DNA of 13,918 nt from JBBRQP01 sp038226175 (GCA_038226175.1 JBBRQP010000074.1:1-13918); one strand, 5' to 3'; shown: positions 6,424 to 13,918, numbered from the stretch's first letter. Numbers and translations: made by a program. The notes: generated by a model from the sequence alone, not told the origin.

Positions 6424-7650
6424 TTATTTGCTGGCAATACTCTGAACCAATAATTTACCCGCTGTTGCAAACTGTGGGTCACTGGGTGTGGCAATATCTT
6501 GCGGGCGAATCGCATCGGGTAACTCGATCTGCACATCGGGTTGAATACCAATTTTATGAATATCTCGTCCCGCTGGAGTCTGGTATTTGGCAATCGAGAC
6601 CGTTAGCCCTGACCCATCAGAGAGATTATAAACCTGTTGAATAAGGCCTTTGCCGAAAGTCTGCATCCCGACAAGCTGCGCCCGGTGATTATCTTGGAGT
6701 GACCCAGCGAGGATCTCAGCGGAGCTTGCAGTGCCTTGATCGACAAGTACAACCAAGGGTTTGCGGGTGAGTTGACCCCTATCAGCGCGGCTCACTTCAC
6801 GGGTGCCTTGGCGGGTAACCGTTGAGACAATCGTTTGACCCGCAGGTAACCAGAGGCGCGCAACTTCAATACCCGCGGCAAAAAGACCGCCCGGATTGAG
6901 GCGCAAATCTAAGATGTAACCTTTTACCTGTTTGCTTTCGAGAGCCAGCACAGCTTTTTTGACCTCAGGGGTCGCATTACTATTAAACGAAGTAAGGCGG
7001 ATGTAGCCTAGTTTTGTGTTACCAAGAGTCTTAATTTCATAGCGAACTGGATTGATTTCGACGGTAGCACGGGTCAGCATGAGGCTAAATTTTTGGGTTT
7101 CGCGGCGAATTGTAAGGTTGACTTTGGTACCAGGTAAGCCACGTAATTTTTGGGCAGCTTGATCGAGGTCTAGACCTTTGGTTACTTGTTGGTTGATGGC
7201 AATAATCACATCACGGGGTCTGAGGCCAGCCCGAAAAGCCGGAGAGCCTTCGATAGGTGCGATCACTGTCAGTTCATTAGTTTTTTCGGCTAAGGCAATC
7301 TGCAATCCTACGCCCGATAATTCGCCGCTCACCGTGCTTTGCAGTTCGTTATATTGTCTTGGATTAAGAAAACGGGTGTAGGGGTCTTGGAGTAAAGCCA
7401 GCATGTCTTGAACTGAGGTGTAGACCGCTTTAGGGTCTTTTTTGGTCTGCTCCACATAAATTGTATGAATGTTGTCCCAGTCCTGATGGTTAAAAGTCCC
7501 GTCTACATAATCTTGATTGATAATTTGCCAAACTTCATCCACTAAGTTATTGGCTACAGGCCTTGCCAAACCCGTAGCTTTGAGCCCACACCCTGCCAAA
7601 AACAGGCAGATTAACACCCCTAAATAAGCTGGTTTAAAGGAAAAAGACAT
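6424..7650 (-). CDS. ctpA: C-terminal processing peptidase (CtpA-type S41 protease), predicted lipoprotein
   Basis: This 408-aa protein has a signal peptide ending in a lipobox, LAGC (18-21), so it is probably lipid-anchored on the outer face of the cytoplasmic or thylakoid membrane. A PDZ domain follows at about 110-183 (SGVGLQIAL, GSPAFRAGLRPRDVIIAIN). The S41 core has YILDLRLNPGG (246-255) and the Ser/Lys dyad: S310 in GTASSAEIL and K334 in QTFGKGLIQ. Tail-specific proteases of this type trim C-terminal extensions; in cyanobacteria CtpA matures the photosystem II D1 protein. Cyanobacteria usually hold two or three paralogues (CtpA, B, C). The length favours CtpA, but the paralogue assignment is inference. 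It is divergent from aroB with a short spacer. Confidence 0.9.
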   Translation of the reverse strand: MSFSFKPAYLGVLICLFLAGCGLKATGLARPVANNLVDEVWQIINQDYVDGTFNHQDWDNIHTIYVEQTKKDPKAVYTSVQDMLALLQDPYTRFLNPRQYNELQSTVSGELSGVGLQIALAEKTNELTVIAPIEGSPAFRAGLRPRDVIIAINQQVTKGLDLDQAAQKLRGLPGTKVNLTIRRETQKFSLMLTRATVEINPVRYEIKTLGNTKLGYIRLTSFNSNATPEVKKAVLALESKQVKGYILDLRLNPGGLFAAGIEVARLWLPAGQTIVSTVTRQGTREVSRADRGQLTRKPLVVLVDQGTASSAEILAGSLQDNHRAQLVGMQTFGKGLIQQVYNLSDGSGLTVSIAKYQTPAGRDIHKIGIQPDVQIELPDAIRPQDIATPSDPQFATAGKLLVQSIASK

Positions 7651-7722
7651 AATCTATACGATAGCGTGGATTGGGCTGCTGGGGCGGAACGTGACACAAT
7701 GAGACAAGAATCAGAGCTGATC

Positions 7723-8811
7723 ATGGCTACACTAACTGTTGCATTACCAATTGCACCCTATGACATTGAGATTAAACCTGGTGGACTTGGCGAGCTAGGA
7801 CAACATGTCAAGCCGCTGATCCTCGGACAAAAACTTCTGATCGTGAGCCATCCTGCTATTTATGCGGCCTACGGTGAAACCATTAAAACAACTCTGACCC
7901 AAGCAGGCTATGAGACCTATGTTCATTTGATCCCAGCGGGTGAACGCTTCAAAACTCTCAAGACTTGGCAAGGTATTCATGCCCAATGTTATCACTACGA
8001 GCTTGACCGACGCTGCGGTTTGATTGCTCTAGGCGGCGGTGTGGTGGGTGATATGACTGGGTTTGCCGCCGCCACGTGGCTACGGGGTATTCCTTTTATC
8101 CAAGTACCCACTTCGTTATTAGCCATGGTCGATGCAGCCATCGGTGGTAAAACTGGGGTCAACACACCCCAAGGTAAAAACCTAGTAGGCGCCTTTCATC
8201 AACCTCGTTTAGTCTTGATTGATCCGCAAGTGCTAACAACCCTGCCGGGGCGAGAATGGCGATCCGGTTTAGCCGAGGTTATTAAGTATGGTGTTATTTG
8301 GGATGCTGAACTTTTTATGATGCTAGAAAAAGTTACGACCCTTAAAACATTCTCAAAAATACCCCTGGAATTAGTCTTGTCGATGATTTTTCATTCGTGT
8401 CAAGCCAAAGCCAAGATCGTAGCGCAAGATGAAAAAGAAGGCGGGCTGCGCGCCATTCTCAACTATGGTCACACCATCGGACATGCCCTAGAAACAGCTA
8501 CTCACTACCGTCGCTATACCCATGGCGAAGCCATTGGCTTGGGTATGCAAGCAGCGGGGCAACTGGCGGTGAATCTTGATTTTTGGACGCAAACCGAACA
8601 AGACCGCCAGCATTTTCTCCTTGCCAAGGCTGGTTTGCCTCAAACGCTACCCGATCTTGATTTAGACGACCTACTACGCCTCATGCAGGGCGACAAAAAA
8701 GTCCAAGACCGTAAACTACGGTTTGTTTTGCCTACGTGTATCGGTCAAGCAAAGCTCGTTGATACAGTCATCAGCGCAGATATCTTGAAGGTGTTGGGGG
8801 CTAAGGTTTAG
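7723..8811 (+). CDS. aroB: 3-dehydroquinate synthase
   Basis: AroB converts DAHP to 3-dehydroquinate, the second step of the shikimate pathway, using NAD+ and a divalent metal. From ATG 7723 the protein is 362 aa, the normal family length. It carries GGGVVGD (104-110) for NAD+, FIQVPTSLLAMVDAAIGGKT (125-144), and metal ligands E185 (LAEVIKYG), H250 (NYGHTIGHALE) and H267 (YTHGEAIGLG). The frame is open upstream to a GTG at 7666 (and an ATG at 7699), which would add residues not seen in the family; MATLTVALP with a nearby AGAG is preferred. The final 11 bases overlap the 3' end of the convergent esterase gene, with no room for an intergenic terminator. Confidence 0.96.
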   Translation: MATLTVALPIAPYDIEIKPGGLGELGQHVKPLILGQKLLIVSHPAIYAAYGETIKTTLTQAGYETYVHLIPAGERFKTLKTWQGIHAQCYHYELDRRCGLIALGGGVVGDMTGFAAATWLRGIPFIQVPTSLLAMVDAAIGGKTGVNTPQGKNLVGAFHQPRLVLIDPQVLTTLPGREWRSGLAEVIKYGVIWDAELFMMLEKVTTLKTFSKIPLELVLSMIFHSCQAKAKIVAQDEKEGGLRAILNYGHTIGHALETATHYRRYTHGEAIGLGMQAAGQLAVNLDFWTQTEQDRQHFLLAKAGLPQTLPDLDLDDLLRLMQGDKKVQDRKLRFVLPTCIGQAKLVDTVISADILKVLGAKV

Positions 8812-9889
8812 CCTTAGACTGGAAAAAACTCCAAGCCTTACTGCGCCAATCAACAACCAAGGTACTTGTACTATAGAGCCAGCCATGGGGGGCATCTTGA
8901 AGGGTATAAAGACTGACTGCAGTGCCAGTACGACAGCCACTAAATGTGGATAACTGATAATTGGGCGAGACCCCAGAGAGTGGAGCCGGATTAGTGTATT
9001 TGGTTTCACTAACGCCACCAAAACAACTATTTACCCCCTGCCAGACCCCTGGCCCAAAGTTGATTTGCGCTGGATTTTTGGCACAAGTGGTGGTGGTGCT
9101 GGGTAGAAGTCCAAGGGTATAGCTCACCGAGGTATCAGCAAAATCCCCGCAATAGGTAGAATTAGGATCTGTTAAGCTAGCAAATTCAATGATTGAGACT
9201 GGTACTGTACCTGGATTACACGGAGAAATTTTTATAGTGCCTTCGATAGGGGCTACCGCTGTAATGCGACTAGATAATTCACACCCTAGACGGTTAGACA
9301 TAACCGCCCCGTTAGAATGACCCATCGCATAAATACGTTTGCCGTCAATAATGTATTGGCTGGACACTAAATTCAAAATAGTATTGATATAAGTCACATC
9401 CTCACTGCCAGCCAAATAGGCATCGGGAGTACACGCTGTAATGTTGGTACCATTTATACCTTTACCCGTGCCATCATCGCAGTTACCTGAATTCCAATAA
9501 CCCCCGGCACTGCTGGTATACCCCTGAGGATAAACCACTAAAAAAGTTGGTTGATTGGCATTCGCCAATTGGTCAGCATACAAGGATAAGTTGACTTGCT
9601 TGGTGCTGACATCGTGAGCCCCACCACTACCACCATGCAAAAATAGGACGAGCGGATACGCTTGTTGGGGATTGTAATTAGGAGGCGTGTGAACAATGTA
9701 GTAGCGCGCTAGACCTGGTAAGCCTAGAGTCATCATATCTTGCGGTGAAAAGAAGTAACTTGTATCGGTACCTGATAAGGGGATAGTTGCACGAGCTGCA
9801 CTAGTGAAGGCACCTTGGCTAAACCATGTAAGTAGCAATAAACACATTTTAACTAATTGTTTTCCAGCTTGATTTTGCATTGGCTTCAT
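8801..9889 (-). CDS. Secreted alpha/beta-hydrolase esterase, PHB depolymerase/LpqC family
   Basis: This 362-aa protein has a Sec signal peptide (hydrophobic MCLLLLTWF, likely cleavage near residue 34 after TSAARA). The mature part has YPLVLFLHGGSGG (oxyanion-hole loop, 84-90), VVYPQGY, WNSGNCDD, DVTYINTILN, the nucleophile elbow GHSNGA (190-195, S192) and a late DAPHGW (H335) as likely catalytic histidine. This pattern is that of secreted PHB depolymerase-like and feruloyl-esterase-like enzymes that hydrolyse extracellular esters. The substrate cannot be told from sequence. The usual HGTxD segment for the acid residue is replaced by IIEFASLTDPN, with D241 a candidate. Several cysteines suggest disulfides. 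The ATG at 9880, 9 bases after AGGGA, has a better ribosome binding position than 9889. It is divergent from the GloVer/TIG protein. Confidence 0.82.
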   Translation of the reverse strand: MKPMQNQAGKQLVKMCLLLLTWFSQGAFTSAARATIPLSGTDTSYFFSPQDMMTLGLPGLARYYIVHTPPNYNPQQAYPLVLFLHGGSGGAHDVSTKQVNLSLYADQLANANQPTFLVVYPQGYTSSAGGYWNSGNCDDGTGKGINGTNITACTPDAYLAGSEDVTYINTILNLVSSQYIIDGKRIYAMGHSNGAVMSNRLGCELSSRITAVAPIEGTIKISPCNPGTVPVSIIEFASLTDPNSTYCGDFADTSVSYTLGLLPSTTTTCAKNPAQINFGPGVWQGVNSCFGGVSETKYTNPAPLSGVSPNYQLSTFSGCRTGTAVSLYTLQDAPHGWLYSTSTLVVDWRSKAWSFFQSKAKP

Positions 9890-10270
9890 TCCCTGCTACT
9901 TACTATCTGAGGCTTTGTGACCAGTACCGTAAAAACTTAAGCTACTGAGTGAACCTAAATTAAAAAGGTTCAGTAGCTATGTTGATTAAGTATGTTGCCA
10001 GCAGCTTGATGAAGTTTATAGTACGGTACATATGCTGTAAATTACAAGAACTTAAATCTCAGTAAACATACCCTCAGTAAGACGTTAGTGGAGAAAATTT
10101 TGCTGCTAAAAGCAGATACGGATCGCAACAATCACGCACGTTAAAATATATTTTACAAAGTCTATTCTGAATGTATTATTTTTGCGTTCCTGACCTAATT
10201 CTGCAACTGCGAAGCAAGATTTTGGAGACTAGTTGGAATATTGATAATAACTGCAATTTAATATTTATGT
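9890..10270. other. 381-bp spacer between divergent exported-protein genes
   Basis: No gene is supported here. The region is AT-rich and must hold both divergent promoters. It contains an inverted repeat at 9941-9977 and a small hairpin, CTGCT-AAA-AGCAG, at 10103-10115. TTGATA (10241-10246) and TAATAT (10259-10264) resemble promoter boxes but their spacing is too short to support a joint call. Confidence 0.5.
9941..9977. repeat. Inverted repeat in the divergent spacer
   Basis: GCTACT plus GAACC (9941-9946, 9951-9955) pair with GGTTC plus AGTAGC (9967-9977). This gives an 11-bp stem interrupted by a 4-base bulge (GAGT) and an 11-base A/T loop. It lies 52 bases upstream of the esterase start, so a 5' leader structure or operator is possible. 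Confidence 0.5.
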
Positions 10271-12562
10271 ATGGCTAATGACAGATATCACAATGTTTTT
10301 TCTATAACTTTCTTAAAAGGTGTAGCCTGTGATATTCTCGCCTTAGACCTAACGCAAAGCAGCATCATGATATTGCCTGTGTGTGACTCTGTGTTGTTGA
10401 AAAATCAAAAATCTTTAGGTGCTTCAGGCATAGGTCTCAGAACCTTATCCTGTCTTATCTGGCTCCTTAGTGGCAGCACCCTCAGTGCACAGACCGTCTC
10501 AACCTCTTTGGTTTTCAATAATCAGAATGGGTCTATACCATTAGCTACTTTGTTACTTGGTAAAGATAATTATTTTTATGGCACTACTAACGAAGGCGGA
10601 ACGGGTTCTTGTGCTAATTTATCGAGTAATCAAATTGGGTGTGGCACAGTTTTCAAGTGGTCGGCTACCGGAACTTTGACAACATTGGTCAATTTTAATG
10701 GGACTAACGGCAGTCATCCGGCGGCTGAATTAGTCCAAGGACAACAATATGGTTATTTTTTTGGTACGACTGCTGAGGGTGGCACTGAAGGTTATGGCAC
10801 AGTATTTAAGATTGCACCAAATGGCGTATTCACGACATTGGTCAATTTTACGGGTACTAATGGTGCCAAGCCTAGTGCTGGGCTAGTTCAGGATGCTTAC
10901 GGTAGTTTGTATGGCACAACCTATGAGGGCGGGGATGCTGGCTACGGCACGGTATTCAAGGTAACGCCTAGTGGGTCATTTACAACATTACTTAGTTTTA
11001 CTGGCCTCAATGGAGCCAATCCTTTTAGCAAATTAGTATTGGGAGCAGACGGCAATTTTTATGGAACCACGTTCTATGGCGGCTCTGGAATTTGTCAAGA
11101 TTTCGGTAAAGCAGATGGGTGTGGCACTGTTTTTAAAGTTACGCCGACTGGGGTGCTGACAACTCTAGTCAACTTTAATAACAATAATGGATCTTATCCG
11201 CGCTCTGGCTTCGTATTAGGGGCAGATAGTAACTTTTATGGTACCACTTTCTCAGGCGGTAGTTCATCAGGTAACGGTACCGTATTCCGAATGACCGCAA
11301 GCGGGACACTCACTACGTTGTTTAAATTCAATGGCAGTAATGGTAACAACCCTACTGGTATGGCAGTAGGTAGTGATGGTAGTTACTATGGCGTGACATT
11401 TTCTGGAGGAGCTTTTGGCTTAGGTCTACTTTTTCGGATGATGACGGACGGTACAGTTACATCTTTAGTAGACTTTGACGGCACTAATGGAGCTTGGCCG
11501 ATAGGGGTTACACAGGGCAGTAACGGAACTTTTTATGGCACAACAGTGGGTGGTGGTACGGGTAATGGCGTAATTTTTGCTGTCGCCGGGGCACTAACTA
11601 CGACCCCAACGTTACAGAGTATTCATCCTGATCGAGGAGCAACCGCTACAGCTGTTACTTTAACAGGTACCAATCTAACTTCAACCTCAAGCGTAAAATT
11701 TAATGGTGTTGTAGCTCCATTTACAGTTAATTCAGATAGTCAAATTACGGCTACAGTCCCGACAGGGGCGAGTACGGGCATCATTACTATTACAACACCA
11801 AATGGGATAAGTAATAGCGCAAACAACTTTACTGTATTGCCCTCTGCGCCCCTATTTACAAGTTTTAGCCCGAGTAGTGGTGCTGTAGGTAGCCTGATAA
11901 CCCTGACTGGAAGTAACTTTACTGGGGCAACCAACGTAACCTTGTCTGATAGCGATACGGCTTTTACGGTGTTATCTGATAACCAAATTACAAGTACAGT
12001 TCCTGCTGGGGGCGTGACAGGCAAATTTAAAGTAACAACCCCAGGCGGCAGCGTGATTAGCCCCACTGAGTTTACGGTGGTTCAAGCGCCGACGCTGACC
12101 AGTGTTGATCCGTCTAGCGCACCAGTAGGGGCAACAATCGTTCTCACTGGAACCAACTTGGCGAGTGTAACTGAGGTAAAATTTGGACGCGCATCGGCCA
12201 CTATTAGCAAGGCGACATCTACGACCTTAAAGGTGATTGTCCCGGTGGGAGCGGCACTAAAATTTATTCAAGTAACGAATCCGGTAGGCTCTGCATTGGT
12301 CTTTTTTGCAGTAGCATTGCCCCCTACCTTTACAAGTTTTAGCCCAAGTAGTGGTGCTGTGAGTAGTACCGTAACTCTTACGGGAACTAATTTTAAGGGA
12401 ACAACCCGAGTTACCTTAGCTGGACAGGATACGGCTTTTAGCGTTGTGTCTGAGAGCCAAATTACGGTTACAGTTCCGGTTGGCGCTATGACGGGTAAGT
12501 TTAATGTATTCACCCCTGGCGGTAATATTATTAGTTCTACTGCGTTTAAAGTTTCCCCTTAA
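10271..12562 (+). CDS. Exported GloVer-repeat/TIG-domain protein
   Basis: The 763-aa frame has a signal peptide (RTLSCLIWLLSGSTLSA, likely cut after A73). It is followed by seven GloVer repeats (about 78-440; TIGR03803-type, FYGTT...GG...GTVFK) and four IPT/TIG immunoglobulin-like domains (about 446-763). GloVer repeats were first noted in Gloeobacter and Verrucomicrobia. The seven 48-60 aa units, each with a GTVF strand and a YGTT strand, suggest a seven-bladed beta-propeller. TIG domains often serve as stalks or ligand-binding modules on surface proteins. There is no LPxTG, PEP-CTERM or other anchor; the protein ends with the last TIG strand. The true start may be ATG 10367 (residue 33), which places the signal peptide nearer the N-terminus; neither start has a clear ribosome binding site. 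Function is unknown; a cell-surface or extracellular binding role is inferred. Confidence 0.85.
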   Translation: MANDRYHNVFSITFLKGVACDILALDLTQSSIMILPVCDSVLLKNQKSLGASGIGLRTLSCLIWLLSGSTLSAQTVSTSLVFNNQNGSIPLATLLLGKDNYFYGTTNEGGTGSCANLSSNQIGCGTVFKWSATGTLTTLVNFNGTNGSHPAAELVQGQQYGYFFGTTAEGGTEGYGTVFKIAPNGVFTTLVNFTGTNGAKPSAGLVQDAYGSLYGTTYEGGDAGYGTVFKVTPSGSFTTLLSFTGLNGANPFSKLVLGADGNFYGTTFYGGSGICQDFGKADGCGTVFKVTPTGVLTTLVNFNNNNGSYPRSGFVLGADSNFYGTTFSGGSSSGNGTVFRMTASGTLTTLFKFNGSNGNNPTGMAVGSDGSYYGVTFSGGAFGLGLLFRMMTDGTVTSLVDFDGTNGAWPIGVTQGSNGTFYGTTVGGGTGNGVIFAVAGALTTTPTLQSIHPDRGATATAVTLTGTNLTSTSSVKFNGVVAPFTVNSDSQITATVPTGASTGIITITTPNGISNSANNFTVLPSAPLFTSFSPSSGAVGSLITLTGSNFTGATNVTLSDSDTAFTVLSDNQITSTVPAGGVTGKFKVTTPGGSVISPTEFTVVQAPTLTSVDPSSAPVGATIVLTGTNLASVTEVKFGRASATISKATSTTLKVIVPVGAALKFIQVTNPVGSALVFFAVALPPTFTSFSPSSGAVSSTVTLTGTNFKGTTRVTLAGQDTAFSVVSESQITVTVPVGAMTGKFNVFTPGGNIISSTAFKVSP
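10502..11590 (+). repeat. Seven tandem GloVer repeats
   Basis: YGTT-type motifs occur at residues 102, 163, 213, 263, 322, 372 (YYGVT) and 421. GTVF-type strands occur at 125, 176, 226, 285, 336, 385 (GLLF) and 433 (GVIF). The first unit lacks a leading GTVF strand and the array ends with an extra one, the pattern expected if the C-terminal strand closes a beta-propeller ring. DNA identity between units is moderate, so the array is old and coding-selected. Confidence 0.8.
11606..12559 (+). repeat. Four IPT/TIG domains in an A-B-A-B pattern
   Basis: Each unit of about 79 aa starts P-[TL]-[LF]-x-S and has a ...[VIT]xLTG[TS]N[LF] core. Units 2 (11849-12085) and 4 (12323-12559) share TSFSPSSGAV, a DTAF segment and TGKF, with long identical DNA stretches. 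Units 1 and 3 share a different VKF-type strand. The two-domain block therefore appears to have been duplicated. Confidence 0.75.
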
Positions 12563-12602
12563 GTTAGAGTAACCCAAGCTCCTAGCGAATTTCGACAAGC
12601 GG

Positions 12603-12656
12603 GCGTGACTAGTTTTGTTCAAAAGGTGAAGACAAACTAGTTATTAATGATCACGC
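12603..12656. terminator. Nested hairpin downstream of the GloVer/TIG gene
   Basis: An inner stem pairs ACTAGTTT...GT (12608-12618) with ACAAACTAGT (12632-12641) with one bulged T. Outer arms GCGTGA (12603-12608) and TCACGC (12651-12656) are also complementary, competing for A12608. It lies about 40 bases after the stop. A transcript end is plausible, but no clean T-run follows, so Rho-independent termination is uncertain. Confidence 0.4.
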
Positions 12657-12736
12657 TGACAGTCACTACTATCGTAGAGATGACCTACAAAATTGAGGGT
12701 CATATTTCAATAACCCAACTGAACCTAGAAATCATC

Positions 12737-12823
12737 ATGACTGTTGAGTTAGCACAAGAATCACCAGAGATAGAGCTTTACACTGTGTCAGCTACTGATG
12801 TTTTCGTGAGTAATGACTCATAG
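12737..12823 (+). pseudogene. Possible 5' fragment of the following gene, ended by an in-frame TAG
   Basis: ATG at 12737 opens 28 codons (MTVELAQESPEIELYTVSAT...) closed by TAG at 12821-12823. The frame is the same as that of the hypothetical gene starting at 12833. Removing the single stop would give one 221-aa frame from 12737 to 13402. Either the gene is broken by a nonsense mutation or this is a chance short frame upstream of a complete gene. Confidence 0.4.
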
Positions 12824-12832
12824 AATTTTCAA

Positions 12833-13402
12833 GTGCCTAAAGGCACAATGCCTGACATTGCTTCTTTTAGTTGTATTTGCAAATCAAACAACTGGTCAAT
12901 TGATTGGGATGTGATGTACAACTATTGTGCAGAATATTTAAGACCTAAGCTATTTGACAATGATTATCTATCAATACCTGAAAACTATAAATTATATTTA
13001 TTTTTATGTGATAGTTGGTGGGTACCTGATACACGAATTACTAGATACAAAAGACTATGGAAAAGTTTTCCCAAAGAGTGGCAAATCAATGAATTAAGTT
13101 TAGGTGAAGAAGTCATGATTACTTCCTCAGAAGGTGTTCGATTTTATGGTGTTGCTGAAGTAACAGCAAGTGATTTTACAAAAGCAACATATATCCTAAT
13201 CAGGAGAAATCCGTATTTTATGATTTTAACCCAGAGAAAAGATATCAACACTGAAATTGAACTTACAAGAATTTTTAACTTTACCTACCCACCAAAAAAT
13301 AATATTGGTAACGTAGCAGGAGAGTCTATTAACTGGTTGAATTTGTCTTGTAATTTATGTCCGCTGGGAGATATCATTATTAAAACTGGATGTGACGCTT
13401 AG
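12833..13402 (+). CDS. Hypothetical protein, possibly the 3' part of an interrupted gene
   Basis: This 189-aa frame is not recognised as any family I know. It is rich in Trp, Tyr, Asn and Cys and has no signal peptide, membrane segment or clear motif. The middle (INELSLGEEVMITSSEGVRF, YGVAEVTASDF) could be a small beta-domain, and the end carries SCNLCPLGD. The first codon is GTG at 12833; ATG at 12848 with AAAGG four bases before it is an alternative start giving 184 aa. Base composition is clearly more AT-rich than the trpA-aroB region, and it lies next to an IS630-type element, consistent with acquired DNA. The same frame continues upstream to ATG 12737 except for one TAG. Confidence 0.5.
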   Translation: MPKGTMPDIASFSCICKSNNWSIDWDVMYNYCAEYLRPKLFDNDYLSIPENYKLYLFLCDSWWVPDTRITRYKRLWKSFPKEWQINELSLGEEVMITSSEGVRFYGVAEVTASDFTKATYILIRRNPYFMILTQRKDINTEIELTRIFNFTYPPKNNIGNVAGESINWLNLSCNLCPLGDIIIKTGCDA

Positions 13403-13834
13403 GAAGTAGCATTAACTCACATTCTCCCACTAGAAAAACTGAAATATTTTACTGATACTTAAATTTAACTATATAAATTTTCCAGATCTTCAACTTTATT
13501 AAAAACTTACTAGTTCATTCCCTAATAAATATCAGTGTACTTGTGCCTGGATCAAATTTCCAATGATGATAATAATAAATCAAAGTATAGTCAACAGTAA
13601 AAAGTACGAAAGTGGGACAAGCTATAGAAGTGATATTACACTCTTTAGTTAGCAATTAACGGCAACTCGTCAGTGACGGTGTAGGAGACTATAATCTTTA
13701 TCCTTATATCCAAAATAATCCTCACACCGATAAGCCAGCCTAGTGGGCAAGGGTAAGAGTTTTTAGATAAGCGACCGACTTACAGCAATTTTCAAGTGAA
13801 AGAGCTATATTAATTGGACTAAATGGAGAGGGTG
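13403..13834. other. 432-bp AT-rich stretch without a recognisable gene
   Basis: Both strands are broken by frequent stops and no RNA gene or long repeat was recognised. The last 50-60 bases presumably include the left end of the IS630-family element; a TA at 13781-13782 followed by CAGCAATTTTCAAGTGAAAG is a candidate tip, since this family duplicates TA on insertion. Without the right end this cannot be confirmed. Confidence 0.4.
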
Positions 13835-13918
13835 ATGGGAAAACCATATTCAGTGGATCTGCGCCAACGGATTTTAGCTGCCTACTTCAATAAAGAAGGC
13901 TCACAACGAATAATTGCC
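13835..13918 (+). CDS. IS630-family (Tc1/mariner-like) transposase, N-terminal start only
   Basis: The 28 codons up to the window edge read MGKPYSVDLRQRILAAYFNK then EGSQRIIA, the usual beginning of the helix-turn-helix domain in IS630-family transposases (M-x-K-x-YSxDLRxRV...G.S.R..A). GGAG at 13825-13828 lies 6 bases before the ATG. The catalytic DDE domain is outside the window, so intactness cannot be judged. Confidence 0.8.
   Translation, partial: MGKPYSVDLRQRILAAYFNKEGSQRIIA

Noticed and set aside
10502..11590. CRISPR-like array from regularly spaced repeats
   Set aside because: The periodicity is at protein level (48-60 residues), DNA repeats are diverged, and one open frame spans the array.
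11740..12066. Long open frames on the minus strand inside the TIG region
   Set aside because: They are opposite a clear repeat-domain gene, and their low-complexity Val/Leu/Pro composition mirrors the Thr/Gly/Ser-rich coding strand.
12824..13798. Direct repeat AATTTTCAAGTG at 12824-12835 and 13787-13798, possibly a transposon end and its remnant
   Set aside because: A 12-base match is expected by chance several times in a window this long, more so in AT-rich DNA, and flanking bases do not agree.
13403..13834. Hidden small genes or tRNA in the AT-rich stretch
   Set aside because: No open frame with a plausible start and ribosome binding site, and no cloverleaf or TTCGA-type T-arm was seen on either strand.

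Overview
This window looks like a chromosomal segment of a cyanobacterium carrying mobile DNA at both edges. The best lineage markers are a SipA-type small protein (6216-6422), otherwise known from cyanobacteria, and a lipobox-bearing CtpA-type processing protease (6424-7650). A large secreted protein is built from GloVer repeats, a family named for Gloeobacter and Verrucomicrobia. Together these suggest an early-branching or otherwise unusual cyanobacterium. I cannot name the genus.

Layout. 1-1177 (minus): a TnpB nuclease of the IS200/IS605/IS1341 type, cut by the window edge, with two hairpins just upstream (1225-1294). 1316-3501 (minus): an EVE-domain protein directly coupled to an ETF:quinone oxidoreductase. 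3602-4118 (plus): a BrnT/BrnA toxin-antitoxin pair between the ETF dehydrogenase and etfA. 4111-5181 (minus): ETF alpha subunit; no beta subunit is present. 5281-6102 (minus): trpA. 6216-6422 (plus): sipA. 6424-7650 (minus): ctpA-like protease. 7723-8811 (plus): aroB. 8801-9889 (minus): secreted esterase of the PHB-depolymerase/LpqC type. 10271-12562 (plus): exported protein with seven GloVer repeats and four TIG domains. 12737-13402 (plus): AT-rich hypothetical gene, apparently split by an in-frame stop. 13835-13918 (plus): start of an IS630-family transposase.

How the genes fit together. EtfA and the ETF:quinone oxidoreductase belong to one electron path, from acyl-CoA or other dehydrogenases through ETF to the quinone pool. 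The EtfA variant has the RPQMATVRP-like segment typical of the Fix/bifurcating ETF groups. trpA and aroB are housekeeping aromatic-amino-acid genes. The esterase and the GloVer/TIG protein are divergently arranged exported proteins sharing a 381-bp spacer. Genes are packed tightly: several neighbours overlap by 1-11 bases or are separated by one base.

The most interesting non-coding signal is a pair of near-identical palindromes, consensus ATTCT-YTAY-AGAAT. They lie about 70 bases upstream of the start codons of both ETF genes. One copy also covers the predicted brnTA promoter. This suggests a shared regulator, possibly the BrnA antitoxin itself.
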